Assembly (NCBI GenBank): GCA_032209605.1
Contig: JASFXZ010000008.1
Coordinates: 62,001-126,000 of the forward strand
DNA from: Mactromeris polynyma
Taxonomy: Eukaryota; Mollusca; Bivalvia; Venerida; Mactridae
Reading direction: 5' to 3'
Length of the DNA: 64,000 bases
This document shows, piece by piece, positions 39,301-54,300 of the stretch; within the stretch, counting starts at the first letter, position 1, and every line of letters starts with the position of its first letter. The position numbers and the translations under genes were made by a program. The notes below the pieces were generated by a model that did no database searches, was not told the DNA's origin, and worked only from the letters and a program-made list of their open reading frames with translations.

Positions 39301-42300
39301 CTCGGACTTTGACTTAAAATTTGCAAAGTTATATTCACCAGCTTTTCGTTTTCATTTAATGTAAACGAATGATTTTTGTCTGAATAACCTTAGTTACCCA
39401 CTGTACACTTTTGTCAATTTTTATAAAAATCTGTATTTTTATTGCAATGCAGGAGCAAAAAGGAAAAAGAAAATTTTGAAGTCTAAAAGACCAAGTTTCA
39501 GTGTAATAACGTTTGTGAATAAAGTTCCTGAAAAACTGTCACTAAATTCTGTAAATAATGACCACTCCGCCAATACCCTGTGTACATTATACTGGTTAAA
39601 AGAGCTAACATCCTAATATTTCACATGATTTATAAAAAGTTACAGGAAGCATCTTCCATTGATTTTGATCACAAGAAGTATTGACATTAAATTTTATGAT
39701 TCTATAGAAAAAAAGACAATGTAAATCTGTCAAAATCATGTTCATTGTGTCAGATCACGGTGTTCAAAATACAAGATGGCGGATCATCTCTTTCAACCAG
39801 TATATTTTGTAATTGTACATCTGCATATTTTATTAATGTATTTATGTTTATATGTGTAAATAAAATTTTCAGAGACTCACATGGAAACCGAAAAAAACTG
39901 ATGAAAATTTGTGTAACAGCAAAAGTGATCCCAAGTTTCAGGTAATTAAATTACAGTAAAACCTCAATAATAAGACCACCATTGGGTACCTTGAAAACTG
40001 GTCTTCTTATTGAGATGGTCTTATTATTGAGGTTGATGAAAGAGCAAATCAATGAAAATGAAAATAATGTTCTTAATTTAGAGATGGTCTTATTATCGAG
40101 GTGGTCGTTAAGTGAGGTTTTGCTGTATGTTGAAATCATAAACTGGTTCTGTTCTTTTGAGTGAATCTGTTTCTTTGATTTGAGTTTTCGGTCTGCAAAT
40201 ATAAAACCAGTCTTCTTGCTGTCGGTAGTGTTACTAAGCATTCCTTATGTTTTAGGATAACACCAGTCCAGTTTTTGTCTCATGTTGGGGATCACTATTA
40301 AAGCATTTGTAAATTATTAGAGCTTTTAAAGGATTAGCATAGTGCACTCGCTGTGTCTGGAGGTGGGGTTTTCAATGAACACTCTAATGGAATAAAACTG
40401 ATTTAAAACTGATTTATTCCAAGGATGCAACAAAGATTCACAAAATTGTGGCTTATTATTTTGTACTGATGTTTTCGTCATGGTGCTTGTGTGCATATTT
40501 CCCATCCTGACTACTGGGAAGAGTCAAATTAATTAGGCTTCAGCTCAGCGTCAATAATTCTAGTAGCAATCCTGCAGGGTTTGTTTTTCTTCAAATTTGC
40601 ATCCTGAGATTGTTTTCCATTATCAACATTGAAAACAACAGCGTAATCACAATATTTTTTTCATCATTTGGAAAAACACTGCTTCAAGCCTACACTATAT
40701 ATTAAATGTAATGATAAATAGGTCTAGTATCTAAATGAACTATAAATAATATTGAAACATGGGTGATAAATTAAAGAGAGAAAATTCTGAATATATTTCT
40801 TACCTGTTCTGTTCAAGTGTATTTGTAATATGTAATAAAGAAATGGTATATAAATATTGCTGAACATGTGCAATAAATAATTGAACTGCACCCTGACAAA
40901 ACCTGTATTATTGACGTTGGTTATGAAGTTGAGTATTTCGCAATCAAAGTTTTGACGTCACAAACTTAGCTCTTTCTTTGAAGTTGTTTTGGAGGCTTAA
41001 TTGTAATTTATAGAATTATAGGAAATATAAGTATTGCGTAATTTCTTCTTTCCAATTGGAAGCCAGACACATTTTTAATGAATTATGTACTTTCTGACGT
41101 GACGTCATCATTTGGTAACTTACTTTTGCATCTTGTTCTTGATATTGGAATTGCTACAAAAAGAAAATGTGGGCGTCCGATTTAATACTTTTGGTATTAA
41201 ATGAAAATTCAAACATATATCTGTTAGATAATGTAAAAGCCTGAACATGGACTTTTTGGTCACTTATACAAGTTTTGTCATGTCGCAGCTCAAATGAGAA
41301 TTATTTCTATTTGTATCCTCCTTTCAATTTCAAAGTTAAAGTTACCAATATACTAAAAGGCTGACATGATTTTGTCAACTTTCTGTGGTTTCATTGCTGT
41401 TGAAAAATGTCTTAACCATTTTCTCATAATATCTTATATGGAGATGTTATGGACCTAAAGGACTCTGAAGGCTCTTGAGAAAGTCAGAAAATGCGGAGGA
41501 CGGAATTATTAATATAGAATAGAATTGCCATGAGATTATAATAGAAATATGAGAACTCGCAGCCTTGAGATGATATTCTAGTAGATTCTTGTATAAGATA
41601 GTGGATTAAATGTTCGTGGTATTACAGTTCTTACAAACATTTGGTATTCCCATGACTGCAAAATGTATCACCAAGCCATGTTTCATTATTTATGGAAGTT
41701 TCTTTTTATGGATAGAAATTGCAAATGTATCTATAGGAAGAAAGGTGCATGCTTATGTATCAGCTGTAGCAAGCTGGGTAAAGTCAGATACAAAGATCAA
41801 AATGTAAAAACAAACTAGTACATGTAGCAATGATTAAGAGGAAATTAAGTTTGTCATTGACCACTTGTAAAAGTTAAGAAATCACTGTATCAGGGATGGA
41901 CATAACATTGTTTCCAAATGTTCGGTTTCAGATCATGTGACTAAAGGGAAACATAATTAAAATTTCTTAATCATTTCCCTGCAATCTTAATTTTCTTAAT
42001 TGTACTATTATCTTGCGGTAATTAGTGTTTCACCACTTCAGAGTTAAGTTCAGTATGCTAAGTGTTATGACTGTTTCTTAATTTGAAACAATAACAGGAT
42101 TGTCTTTTACTAGAAACTCTCCCTGATGGAGGCAATTTAAGCATTAAGCGAGCTCATCCTCACTTAAAATTTATTTACCGCATACTATTGTTCATATAAG
42201 TTAATTTGATGAACTTCCATTCAGTATCTTATTCAGTTTCACTTCTAGTAATGTATTATTCACTCTGAAGAAACTAGGTACTTGTACTTGAGTCACATAA

Positions 42301-45300
42301 GGAAGTGTTTGACAGTTTTTATCATCTGTTAAAATGCAATTTTCCCTTTTAAAGTGTGCTCACTTTCTATGAATAAAAGATGATGGTTAGATTTAGAAGT
42401 CGGAGCAAATAAGAGAGAGAAGATGGGACAAAAAACATCCTTACTTTACCCTTCAAATATTTACAACATAAACACTGACAGCTGAATAAGTCCCATGAGA
42501 ATATTGGAAGATTATTGCATGAAAATTACCCTGTTGCGCAACATTTAATATTCTCCTTTTCGTTAATGCACAGCTATGAAAGTAAAGAAAGATAATGACT
42601 GTGTTTGGGCAGAATTTAATATGATTGTTAAGCTATGACTCTATAATCAAGGGTATGCATTTTTACAGATAGAAATTATGTAATTTTGCTGTGTTCAATA
42701 TTATTAGTGCAAATATGCAGAAAAAAATGCTTTTCATACTTGATGAATTCAGATTTATTTTCTTCTTTAATGGACGGATCTTTTGTGTGGCATTTGTTCG
42801 ATCTAGAAAATATAATTCTGCTCTACAAGGACCTCTATGAAAACTGAACATGTACAATAGTTGATACTTCCGAAAATAAAAATTTTAATGTCTAAGTTAA
42901 TATGGCTGTTAATCCTTTATGGGGGGTTTAAAAAATAATATCATATCATTCAGAAAGTGACGACGAAGTCAAGCAACTTTAATCACAATGTCACAAACAT
43001 TAAGATATGAAAATTGATTGGTCTGTATAATGTTGATTAATATCTCACTACTTTGATGGTTTCTCGTGATTTTAGGGGTGGCTATGCACTGTTTTGGTGG
43101 CATTTCCAGATCAACTTCAGTATTCATTTTCATAATTTTAGTATTTTTTTCCTGTATTTCCGAGGAACAGAATTATAACCATGAGAGCTTTTGAATTATT
43201 ATAACCATACTGAACTGAATCCTGTGAAGATTTTTATGAGAATGAAAATTATTTTTTCTTATCATACAGTTAAATATGTGAGCAATTGAGATCTTATCTC
43301 AAGTTTTCGAGTGTTTCTATCACGGTTTCAGTAAGTGGTGGTGTAGATTAATATTTTATTATTCAATAAAATGTAATTTAATTTTGATAAGATTATATAT
43401 TTGATATCATTCATTTGAGAGGAAAACAACACCCTCTCATTAAACATGGTGAATGAATTATAGACTACAATAATTGTGTGTATCTGTTCTGCTGTATCTA
43501 CAGTAAAACCTCAATAATAAGACCACCCCTAGGACCCTTGAAAACTGGTCTTAATATTGAGGTGGTCTTAATATTGAGGTTGAGTAAAGAGCAAAACAGT
43601 GAAAATGGACTTGAAAATTCTATTCTTAATTTTGAGGTGGTCTTATTATTGAGGTGGTCTTATTATTGAGGCAGTCTTTAAGTGATGTTTTACTGTTTAA
43701 TGTTTCTAGTACATATTTTGCACTTAACCTTAGATGCTCAGGTCTCCCATCAATCATAATAAGATCACATTGTGAGTATACAATTATGCTAATCAATTAA
43801 CAGTACTTTGTTATCTGTGTGTTCATAATATAGTATAATTTTCATTGTCATTATAGTAGCCTTCGTGGGAAAATGCTGAAAAAGCAATTCTGTATCTAAT
43901 GGTTACGGTTCAAACTATTGTAAATCAGTTATTGTTTGAAAATAGTTTCTTTGTAAGATGGAAAACCTAAACAATCTACTCAGTATGTTTTCGAAGTCCT
44001 GTGTAAACTTGTTGTTGAAAGGTTGCGCTATGTTTTTATTCTGAATTTCGAAACTCTTTTTTGTTAAGAGATCTTCTACTACCTGTACTATATCTATCCT
44101 TGTAATAATTACTATGGTAGACTTTCTTAATGATATCTGTGATATCTGACTGTCCATAAATTATAGGGAGCATAGAAGTACTTGTAGCCACTTTACCTAC
44201 ATTCACAGGTGTTTTTGCCCTAAAATTAGACTGTAAACATTAATTTCTGTAAGTTAAGTACCCTATAAATGTATAGTGTGACCTTAATTTATTCATTTTC
44301 CAGCTCACCTGCTAACTCAGTTAGATGTGTTTTTCTCCCATGAATAAATCTATGTCTGTGTGACACTATGCTCTGCTGTTGTCCTAGATATCCTACAGGA
44401 TTTTAATGCATGCTGTGTTAAATTAATGGTGGTTTACATGAAGATACATTGTACTAAGGCACCATGGCAATTTGTTGGTAGTTTACCTACATTTAGTGTG
44501 GTTTGACCTATTGCTTGTGATATTACTGTACTTTTTTGTACTATTAAACAAAAAATGAAGCATGGGTTGCAATTTGCTGTACAATTTTACTAATTCACCT
44601 TCGTATTTCCTGATATGATTGTTTCATTAATGAGACATCTCACATCATGTTTTTACCGAAATACCAAACAGAAACAATCGATGATTTCAATTTGAACCTG
44701 TTAAAGATAAGACCCTCTCAATAAATGTCTGGGAGAATTCTGTTTGATGTACAGTCCCAGTTAATTCAGTGCTAGATGCTTTTATAAAGGTTATACTGGT
44801 CAATAATTTGTTTTAAATATAATGTGTAGGATGGTATATTAATAAGACGACTTGAAATCATTTATCTAGATATGATATTTATATTAGTGATTTAATCTAT
44901 CTTGATGACAAGTGGTTTTTGCCAGGATACAATCGGAGAGAAAATCATCTGATGACTAGTCCGTTTTATTTCCCCCTAAAATACCCAATGACACAATACT
45001 TGTTATTTTAGGAGACTTAAACACCTGGGTAGAATAAACTGTAATCATTATCCGCCTCATTAGGCTTGTTGAAATGTAAACAAACTCCTTTATTGAGTAA
45101 TATTGCACCTTATACTGTTACTGTTTTTTCCTGTTTTGTGCAATGATTTTAACAAAATGAAATTAAATTAGTCAAGCAATCAAGCATATTTCACTATTCT
45201 TACAATCCACATAAGTTGACAAATAATTAACTTGCCTTAATTTCCTCCTAATCTTTAAAATCTTATCATTAGAGTTATGTTACTGATGTGTCATTGATAA

Positions 45301-48300
45301 AAGTTAAAAGTATTAAAAGAAAAAAACATGAAGTTCTATCAACTTTCAATGATCAGTCTTTAGCAGTTTTGGACTTGAAATTTCAAACTCTCCAGACTGA
45401 TCCGTTTGTTAAGAGTTTAAGCACTGGTTGATGGTTGACATCGAATTGAGCTTAGCAAGTCATTAATTGGTAGTTGGCATCGAATTGAGCTGCGTAAATT
45501 GTTAATAGAGTTTTATTTCTGTTCAGTCTCACTAATTGTCAATTGATGGTGAAATCTGTTAAACCGTTTAATTAGTGTAAATGTGTCGTAACACGCTCTA
45601 ATTGATCAATTACACACCTGCAAGGCATTATATAATCCTCAGGTATATCGACAAGTTCTCTTATACAGGGCAAACAATGCAGTGTTGTTTCACAAACATG
45701 TTCCATTATGATATCAACATTTCCATCGCCGATTTCCTACACAATAACTTCAATTGATTGTTATCAATAAACATTGAATGGTACCGCAAATTCTTTGTAA
45801 ATACTTTTTATGTTGTTAAATTCAATAAAGCTACTACAAACTAAACAAAAGTTTGAATATAAGATTACTAGTGTTCAAATAGACAGTTTAACTAGTTTGC
45901 TGATGAATAACTTGTACTGTTTACTTAGCTTGTTTAAGCATTTACACCTCTCAAATTTTTCAATTAAGGTAATTATTTTGTACGTCCTATACAAAGCTAT
46001 TGTACTGTTTGGTAGTATATCATGATTTTCTTATTGCTGTTTGGTAAGTGCAAGTTATGTCCTAGTAATAAAATGCCAACAAGAGGTGCAAATAGGCAAT
46101 ACAAGTTGGACAAAGATATTTGGTTATAGGGTCAATGCCAGCCCCAGAATCAATATATGTAGGAAGGTATCTTTCCTTTATGTCTTATGAAGAATTCATA
46201 ATGAGCAACTTCACCATTGCCTTTCCTTTAAATCAGTATTTATCTGACTCCAAAGATTCCTTAGAGGTGGTGCATTACTGTCTATCTTCTTTTTTCTTCA
46301 GCAGTAAAAGACATTTTAAAGCTTGTATGCAGCAATATAACATTGTAAAATCATCAGCTGGCTTTTAAGAGATGGGAAGAAATATTTGCAAATTACGGTT
46401 TTCTTCAGCAAACAATCATACAGGAGCTTCCATTAATTTCCATATCAGCATTTGCTTAATTGTATGGCTTCCAGAACATTGAAAGTTTTATTATTGACAT
46501 GCTTGCAATTTCTGTCATAATTATTCCTACATTTCATGTGTTTGAATTTTTTGAAAAGTTCAAAACTGATTTTGATGTTTTTTCTTTCTAAAAGTACACT
46601 AAGTTCTGTCAATATTTTTATGATTTTAATGGTAAAATGTTGGAACAAACTTATAAACTATTTGAAATGGTTCAAACTACTACAATGGTTAACAGTACTC
46701 AGATAAATGAAGAACATGCATACTTTTAATATTTGGCCATTTTTTGTGATATAATTTAGATTCAACAGGTTGGGTTGTTTCAAATAGAGATATAATATAT
46801 GATATTATTTTCTTGGTTTATCTCTTTCTTCTCCATGGGGTGTCGTTGATATACATGTATGGGTAGAATGCTTATTGGTTCATGATCAATCACCCATAAC
46901 CATTGATTTAAGATAAAATGAAACAAATTGACTTGTTATGATGCAATTTGCTCATATTTATTTTTCGTTGCACTTTGTTACACACATATATATACAGCAT
47001 TGTATTGTTAGTACATGTATATGTGTTAGTGAATTGCTTAAAACATTCTCAAAACGAGTGTATTAAATCATCTTATGTTAATTGAGTGTGGTTATTGCTT
47101 CCTGAGTTTAAGTTCATGATTATTCAAGCATTGTTGTGAATTCTCCTTAAACAATTCAAACAGAATTTCGTGATATCCTGTTTTTAATTTTTGTCCTATC
47201 ATATGACAGTTAAGATGTTTTGAGGTGTGATGGATGTCAAATGTATTGGAAATCCTTTTTCGTCTGTTGTGATACAAGATAATAGATTTTTACTCTGATG
47301 CATTAACATTATTCTGCTAGGAGTTTTTTACAAGTTCTCTGGCATTTTGCTAAGCAACATTTTGATCAATGCCTGTGCTTTTCACAAACATCTGGAAAAA
47401 TCAACTTTTCTTCCTGTATAATGAGGAATTGTTACGCTTGTCTCACTCTGTTGTCATTATTTCTCATCATATTTATTGTATATTCTTGGAAAAGCGACAT
47501 TTCATTGTTGCTGTTCTGAGAAAGTTGTTTAATCAGGCATGAGAATATTACGCGGATTCACGGAAATCCGCGGATTTGACGCTTGCAAGGGCCATTTCTG
47601 AGACAATTTAAGCTATCTTACATACTTAAAAGCCAGGAGCTTGAGCAGCCCCCTGGACCCCTTGCCAAATTTGCAGCTGATTTTGAAATTTGGCATTCTC
47701 ATTGCTGTTTAATGCAATTGGTATTTTGGTGACTAAATATTCGGTATAGTTGTGTTTCCTACTGATCCAGTTCTTTGTTTAAATAGTTGATCGTGGTTAT
47801 TATGTTCATGCCCTCTGCAATTGTGAACAATATTCATTGGTTGATTGATATTTTGAAGAAGAAAATGACTGGTTGATATATTCTAAAATTTGATTCTAGG
47901 TATTTGATTTATTCTGGATTTATAATGACATTTTACTTGATTTTGAATCCAGAAATTAATTTGACCCCATTCCCCAATTTTGCCTTTCGGTTACCTTGGT
48001 ATAACATTTATAGTAAAATTTATTTGCTGATAATTTATATGGTAACAAGGCCGAGTTTGTTATTACCAATTAATTAATGTTATAAGCTTCTCTATTTGAT
48101 TTATATCTGTTATAAAAGACATAATTGCAAGTACTATGAGTTGTATGTACTTTAAGTTAATACAAGTACCCCCTAGTCAATTACTTGGAGGCAAAAATAC
48201 TAGAATAGCATTTAATATGTGCTTCAGTGGAACTGTTAAAGATTCATAATGGTATCTCAAATCTTGAAGAGCTTGTGTTGGGTTATGGGGGAGACATTTG

Positions 48301-51300
48301 CTATGCTATCTGATACTTGAGTTTTATAGAAATCTAATTTATAAATACATGAGTTCTCTGCTCAATTATACAATATTGCCACTAGCTTTTTAGATGATAT
48401 CTATATCATACAATTGTTATTTTGGAATAAAACCAACTTATAAATCTTACGTCATACGTATGATAGCTGTTCTATAAATGTAAGAAGTGGGTAGTTAACA
48501 ATGGGTTTTTGTCGCGTTCTCGGAGAAGGCCCAATTAATGCACTTCATGTTGCCAATTAAAAAATTTATTGGGAAGAAACACTGTATCATGAATTTTCAT
48601 TGTTTTTATACGTCTTATCATGATTGCTGCTGGCACAGAAAATAAGAAATTACAGAATTTTAGATAAGGTAACAAGGTTGTTATATCAGGTAGTTGAGTA
48701 TAAAACTATCTTTTTATATGTGTATACCATTTTGTTGGGCTTAGAGCCTGAGAGTTGATGAACTAGCTTAAATCCTTGTTGGAAATAGATTGAATAAAAT
48801 AAACTAGTCGGTGAAAGATGTGCGATCTTTTTTATTTTGCGCCAGTATGTATTTTGTATGTAGGATTTCCCTAGCTCACATGTTGGCAAAAGTTAGGTGG
48901 TCGTACGGTCAAGGTCAAAGGTCAAACACCTTGCATGAGGTTTTATGATACAATCTGTGTTGCCAGCCACCTGTTGATGTTTGTGTTGGTGTTTATGAAC
49001 CTATGTTCTGTACCTATCATACTCCTGTCAATCAAATTATGTGATATACTTCATTGGAAATTTGAGAAGTCTACAGTCTGTGAAACACTGTTCACTTCAC
49101 TATACAGTCCTTGTTTAGTCGACAACCTTCTATCAGAAAAAATGTATCTTCTTACGAACGTCGGATTGAAATGGACTATTCGAAATTAGGTACTATTCGA
49201 AATAAAATTTCGGACCCGATGATTTCAAATGAACGATGTCCGACTGTACATTTTATATCATTTCAACAAACAGCATTCTCATACATTCCAGCTGGTTACC
49301 TACCAGAATTAGTTGACCAAGTTAGCCCTCTGGGTATGCATTTTAGACTGAACTGGTTAGTGTTCTGTGGAAACAGATTCCAATTTCAGATGTTGATTGC
49401 AACCTTATAGTCACCCCCTCAAGACTTGCTCATATGCTCATCATTGCTAATGCAAACATAGATCACTTTCAAGGGTCATGTTATTGTATATTATTGCCCC
49501 CTGGTTCACATGTTGTATGCAATTCTATTTCTTCAGCTGTGGTCACTAGTGTAAATGCCTTTCTTGTCAAGGAAAATGTTTTCTATCTTTTCTGTAATTT
49601 GTTTTTAGGGTAAATTTATGACCTTTGTCTTAATGTTTTTTTCAGAGCAAATGTCAGAATTTTATTCAAGTACTTGGTAAGATGGACGATGGAAAGTTGT
49701 ATGTTTGCGGTACCAATGCCTTCAAACCAAAGTGCCGAATCTATGAATACAAGGAGGCTGACTACCCAGTAAGTATCCATAATAGACTAGTACATGTAGT
49801 ATAAGTCATGTTGTGTGTATATGGAAGTATGTGGGTATACATTTGGATTTCTTGTCTTACCCTGGCAACGTTCTATATCTTTATTTTGAATTACCTGAAC
49901 ACAGATACGTTTTAGTTATAATAACTGCAAAATCACAAAAATAAAACTGCATAATTCCTGTAGTGTTTTAATATTGTAAAATGCGCAACATTGTGGCAGG
50001 TAATGCCCGTTATGATTTAAAGCACGCACTACCTAACAATCAATGCCGATTACTTTCTGTTCTGCGCTATTCTGTTCTATTCAGTTCTGTTATGCTATGT
50101 TATTGTGCAATACAAATGTAGCAATGTAATATGGATGATTACATTTGCACTTAGATTTGTGAAAATTAGATTTACTTCAAACAGAAACTGTACAAGTATA
50201 AAGTCTGTTGCAGATTGAACGAATTATTGTTGCTGGTTATAGTTGAATTCTTGTTGTATATCAAGTTACAAGCTTCAACTGAAATGTTATCGTTGTAAAA
50301 TTATTCATCTGATGTGGGTTACGCATTTCTTGTTTTATCAACATTTTACTGGTCACCTTACAAGATATCTTGGGTAATATGACTCGGTAGTTTGATATCA
50401 AGAAAGATTTTGTAGTGACATGTTTGAAAATTATGGCTTGAAAGGTTGAAGTTTGTATATGGCTGTGTTTGTACAATGTATAGGAGTATTACACATCTAC
50501 CGAAGCCCTTGCTGTAAAACATTCTAGCAAATTTTGATGAATTCTATTTTATTCTACTGAATTATGGTCGAATAAGGAATAGCGAGTGTTGGCCAGTTTT
50601 TCTGTTAATCACACACCACCAATAGTTAAAGTTGAATTTGTGACTGAATGATTGCCGAGCCTTTTACTTAGCAAATACAGCAATCTTTCATTGACGCTCA
50701 TTGACTTTTCGTGCTAAGATCAACAACATGGTATTGTATAGGAATGTCCCTATATTTCTTGCATAATATAAGGAATGCCTCTATGACGTTAAAATCTTGT
50801 ATTATACTATTCTGTGAAATTGTTACCCTTGAAAATTGCTTAATGAGTGGTGACTTTTTTTACATTACATTATTATCCTACAGTGTTTAATTAATATTCA
50901 ATTCCTCCTTATCTCGCACATATTCAATTTTGATCAAGGAACCTTCCTATTTTTAGTGATGAAATCCAGACTGTTCTATCTGTAGATAAATGAAGATGCA
51001 GATAGACTTGTTTTGCTTTCATCCCGCAATATATATTCATTATTCAAATCATTGGGAAAATACCTTACATACACACATGGTACTTGATTGAATATGATAT
51101 GTTGAAATCCTATGTGATATTTTATTAAATCTACCTAGCTTTAAATTTTCAATGGAAAAGCTATTCAAATTTACTTGATATCACATTACTTGTAGTGCGA
51201 ATTAATTTTCGAAATTTTTGAATTTTAGATTAAGTACACGAAGGTAATGTCAAACGTGTTGAGTAATTTTTAAAATGTATGCTTACTCTGCAACTGTAAC

Positions 51301-54300
51301 ACCGGATTGAAATGCTTCTAGCCGAATAATATTTTTTTCTATTTTAACGATATTTATAGTGACTTTTCATGTGAATTAAAACATTACTGATACATTAATA
51401 CGAATCTGATAATTGTATAAAAACAGTATAAAATGTCTGTCTCGTTGTGAGTTTTACTAATAATTAATTATAATATTCAATCTATTCTACCTGACATTAT
51501 CTCTGTACCCAAGAATTCAAAACAGTATAATTTCTTGCAGCCATATTTTGAGAATGATACAAAATTTTCTTCAATACTAGAGATTCGAAGTGTTATTGAT
51601 TTCGAAACTGGTCTTGTTAACCATCTGTTTAGTATCATGGTTCTGTTTTGACATGAAAATGACATTTCGAAAAACTAAAAAGTATCTTATTAAAATTGTA
51701 TGTGGCAGTTCTTGCTGCACTTTGGTAATCATTTTTAATTGAAAATGTCATCTAGCGTAAAAAAATGTTTTTTTGAACACAATTACAAAGCTGCTGTATT
51801 AATATATTATTGCATGCGTATTTCAACAGTTCCCCTTGTCAAATGCCATTTTCTATGTCTCTGATGGCAGTTTGTGAAATCTTACAGAGTTGTATATTAG
51901 CGTATTAGTGGGTAAAACTACCGGTATATAGGAATGGAGTCCCATTGACAAATCATCCATTTAATCTGCGCCGGGAAATGAACTTGGAATGATTGTCATC
52001 AAATCGTGCAGTATTGATTTATAATCAGACCTCGAATATGTGATAGAGTCTGAGTAAATGATGGCTCTTTTCTTTCTTGAAAATTTCTGTAAATTCAAGC
52101 AAATTTCATTACAGCATGTCTAAATTGTGCTTAAGAATTTCCACCAATTTGATTTCCGTTTTCTGAATTAATGGAATTGATTGAACGTCTAACACATAGT
52201 AGAAATGTTTCTCTATTTTGAGTAATGCATATTTTCCCGTAGAATTTTGAGAGAACTGATATGAAAGGGTTATGATCTCTTCCAGGGTAGTCGAATTTCT
52301 CGGAATCCTCTTTCTTTTTCCCGAGTTTTTTTTAATGAAATTCTTTGAGTTGCAATCATTTTTTTGTGTATATAAATCGCTATTTAGTGTTCTGTTTGAA
52401 TATTTGATTACCGTATGTCATATTCCTTGATGTGTCATGCTTGCCTGTTCAGAGATTGACAAGTTCTAGGATACAGATCTGATATGCTCAGGAAAGGAAT
52501 CTTAGACGATATCACCTATCGCTACAATCAAGTCTACGGTCATAATAATTTCTCTTTTACGAAAACAATCTTGCTGGAAGTTATTTCTTTTCTTTTCCTC
52601 CAAAACCGAAATCAAATTAGAAAAAAGTAACATACAATAATTCCCTGTACATGTAGACAAATTGAAAAATACATGTACTTATTCAAATGTGGTCTCAATG
52701 TTATTGTATTTTTTTCCAGGTGCAAATTCCGGAGTATGTATCAAGTCATGAAGAAGTCGGAACGGGGAAGTCCCCTCACGATCCTGAGCATAACAGTACT
52801 GCCATCTATTCCGGTAAGTCATAATTTGAGCTTGAAATTGTTAAAATTCTCTGCCTAGACCATCCATATTTCTTGCCTTTTGACTTTTATATAATCAAGT
52901 CTTTCATAAAATTTCAGCTTGAAGCTATAATCTAATCCTAGATTTCATCTGACTTCTTTTGATTCTGTCACTTTGTTATATTTTTATCTCTTTCTTAATA
53001 CTAGTAGTATCTGATTTTGTGACTTTCTGGGAATAAATAATCATATTGGTAACTTGTAATTGGTTGGCATTGTTGTGGGTGCCCCATAAAATGAGATAAT
53101 GTTGACTTCCTTATGTTGCAGTCTTCCATCACATTGTGATATTGATATGGTCATTATTATTTATTGTTCGATAATTATACAATAAGCTGATTGTATGCCA
53201 GACCAGTCACGATGGAATACTAAAACAATCAGGATTGCTTGCCCATAATTGTCATCATCAATTATACTTGACCAGTCGTTGGCTAATTTGTTTTCTATGG
53301 TAAAGTGTGTCTCAACGTTGGTGTTGTTTGGCAGCTGGACAGGTTCTTGCCCTGGGCAACTGAATGTATGTTGCCATTATGCAAAGGTCAATTTCTCTTA
53401 ATGGTCACCAATACTTTCAATAATTATGCATCTTGCTTCAATACAACTTTGATTATAGACAACATTAAGTGCATTTTTTTGCCCGAGAGGACAAATTAGG
53501 GACATGAATTATTAATGAGGCAAAAGTACTAGAAATTAGAGGCAATTATTTTAATTGCTTAATCTCGTAACTGGCTGAATTTGCACTAATTTGGCAAAGT
53601 CATGAGTAGGTTGCAAAGAATACTATTACTAGTATTAAACACCAATGACTGATATCTGTTTGGAGTTCCATTGATCTGCATGTTAATGTTAGGTAATAAA
53701 ATAGTATTCTTTGTCTTCCACCTTTCTGTAATTGCTTTTGTCATTGCATCGACATTCTCCCTAGGTTAATTATTGATCTGTCAGAAATACCAAAATAGAT
53801 TTATGTAATACATAAACAGCGTCTTTTCATCGCATTTTGTCTTCATGCTGGAATTTCCTCTCAGCTTCTGTGATAATTATTGGTGTTTCTAGGTGTGTAT
53901 TGTCTCTTATACTATTGTCATTGATGTATTTTTTCTAGTCTTTGCCCTTAAGCTTCACAAAATCATGTATTGTCAACTGAAACAGCTAGAGTTGCTTCTG
54001 GTGGCAGGTCTAATGAACTTACAGAAAGCTCTTCATTCACATTCTAACCTCCAATTCTGAAGAGTTGTTGCTATAGGGAAAACTGACACAAATGAAGAAA
54101 AATTGGATTTCGTCTGGCTGATTGAGTTGTGCTAACTATCTTCTGTGTCTAATTTTTTTGTCCTGTGAATTGTCGGTGCTAGGCTTATAGTAATGACATT
54201 GTAGGCTGTAGAAAATGAACAATGTACTTCAAAGGATATGATATAAATTAGCTTCTAGGACAAAAGTATGACAATTGTATGGAAGGCAGTAAACCTTATA

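Larger units (their letters stand above)
39942..49645 (+). other. Semaphorin intron 4 (9.7 kb)
   Basis: Runs from the GTAATT donor of exon 4 to the acceptor of exon 5. It carries two copies of the CAGTAAAACC MITE (39952-40127 and 43499-43697), a two-copy 39-bp tandem repeat near 45431, a small GC-richer element at 47539-47702 and a third-family MITE at 49103-49248, about 400 bases before exon 5. No open frame above 100 codons. Confidence 0.85.

Noticed and set aside
39452..39480. Candidate exon after attgcaatgcag (gagcaaaaaggaaaaag...)
   Set aside because: It lacks the Trp and Cys expected between exons 3 and 5 and soon hits a stop; exon 4 at 39873 fits in every respect.
41930..41955. Candidate exon after gttcggtttcag (atcatgtgactaaaggg)
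   Set aside because: No Trp ahead of the would-be cysteine region, no suitable donor, and exon 4 already supplies the segment.
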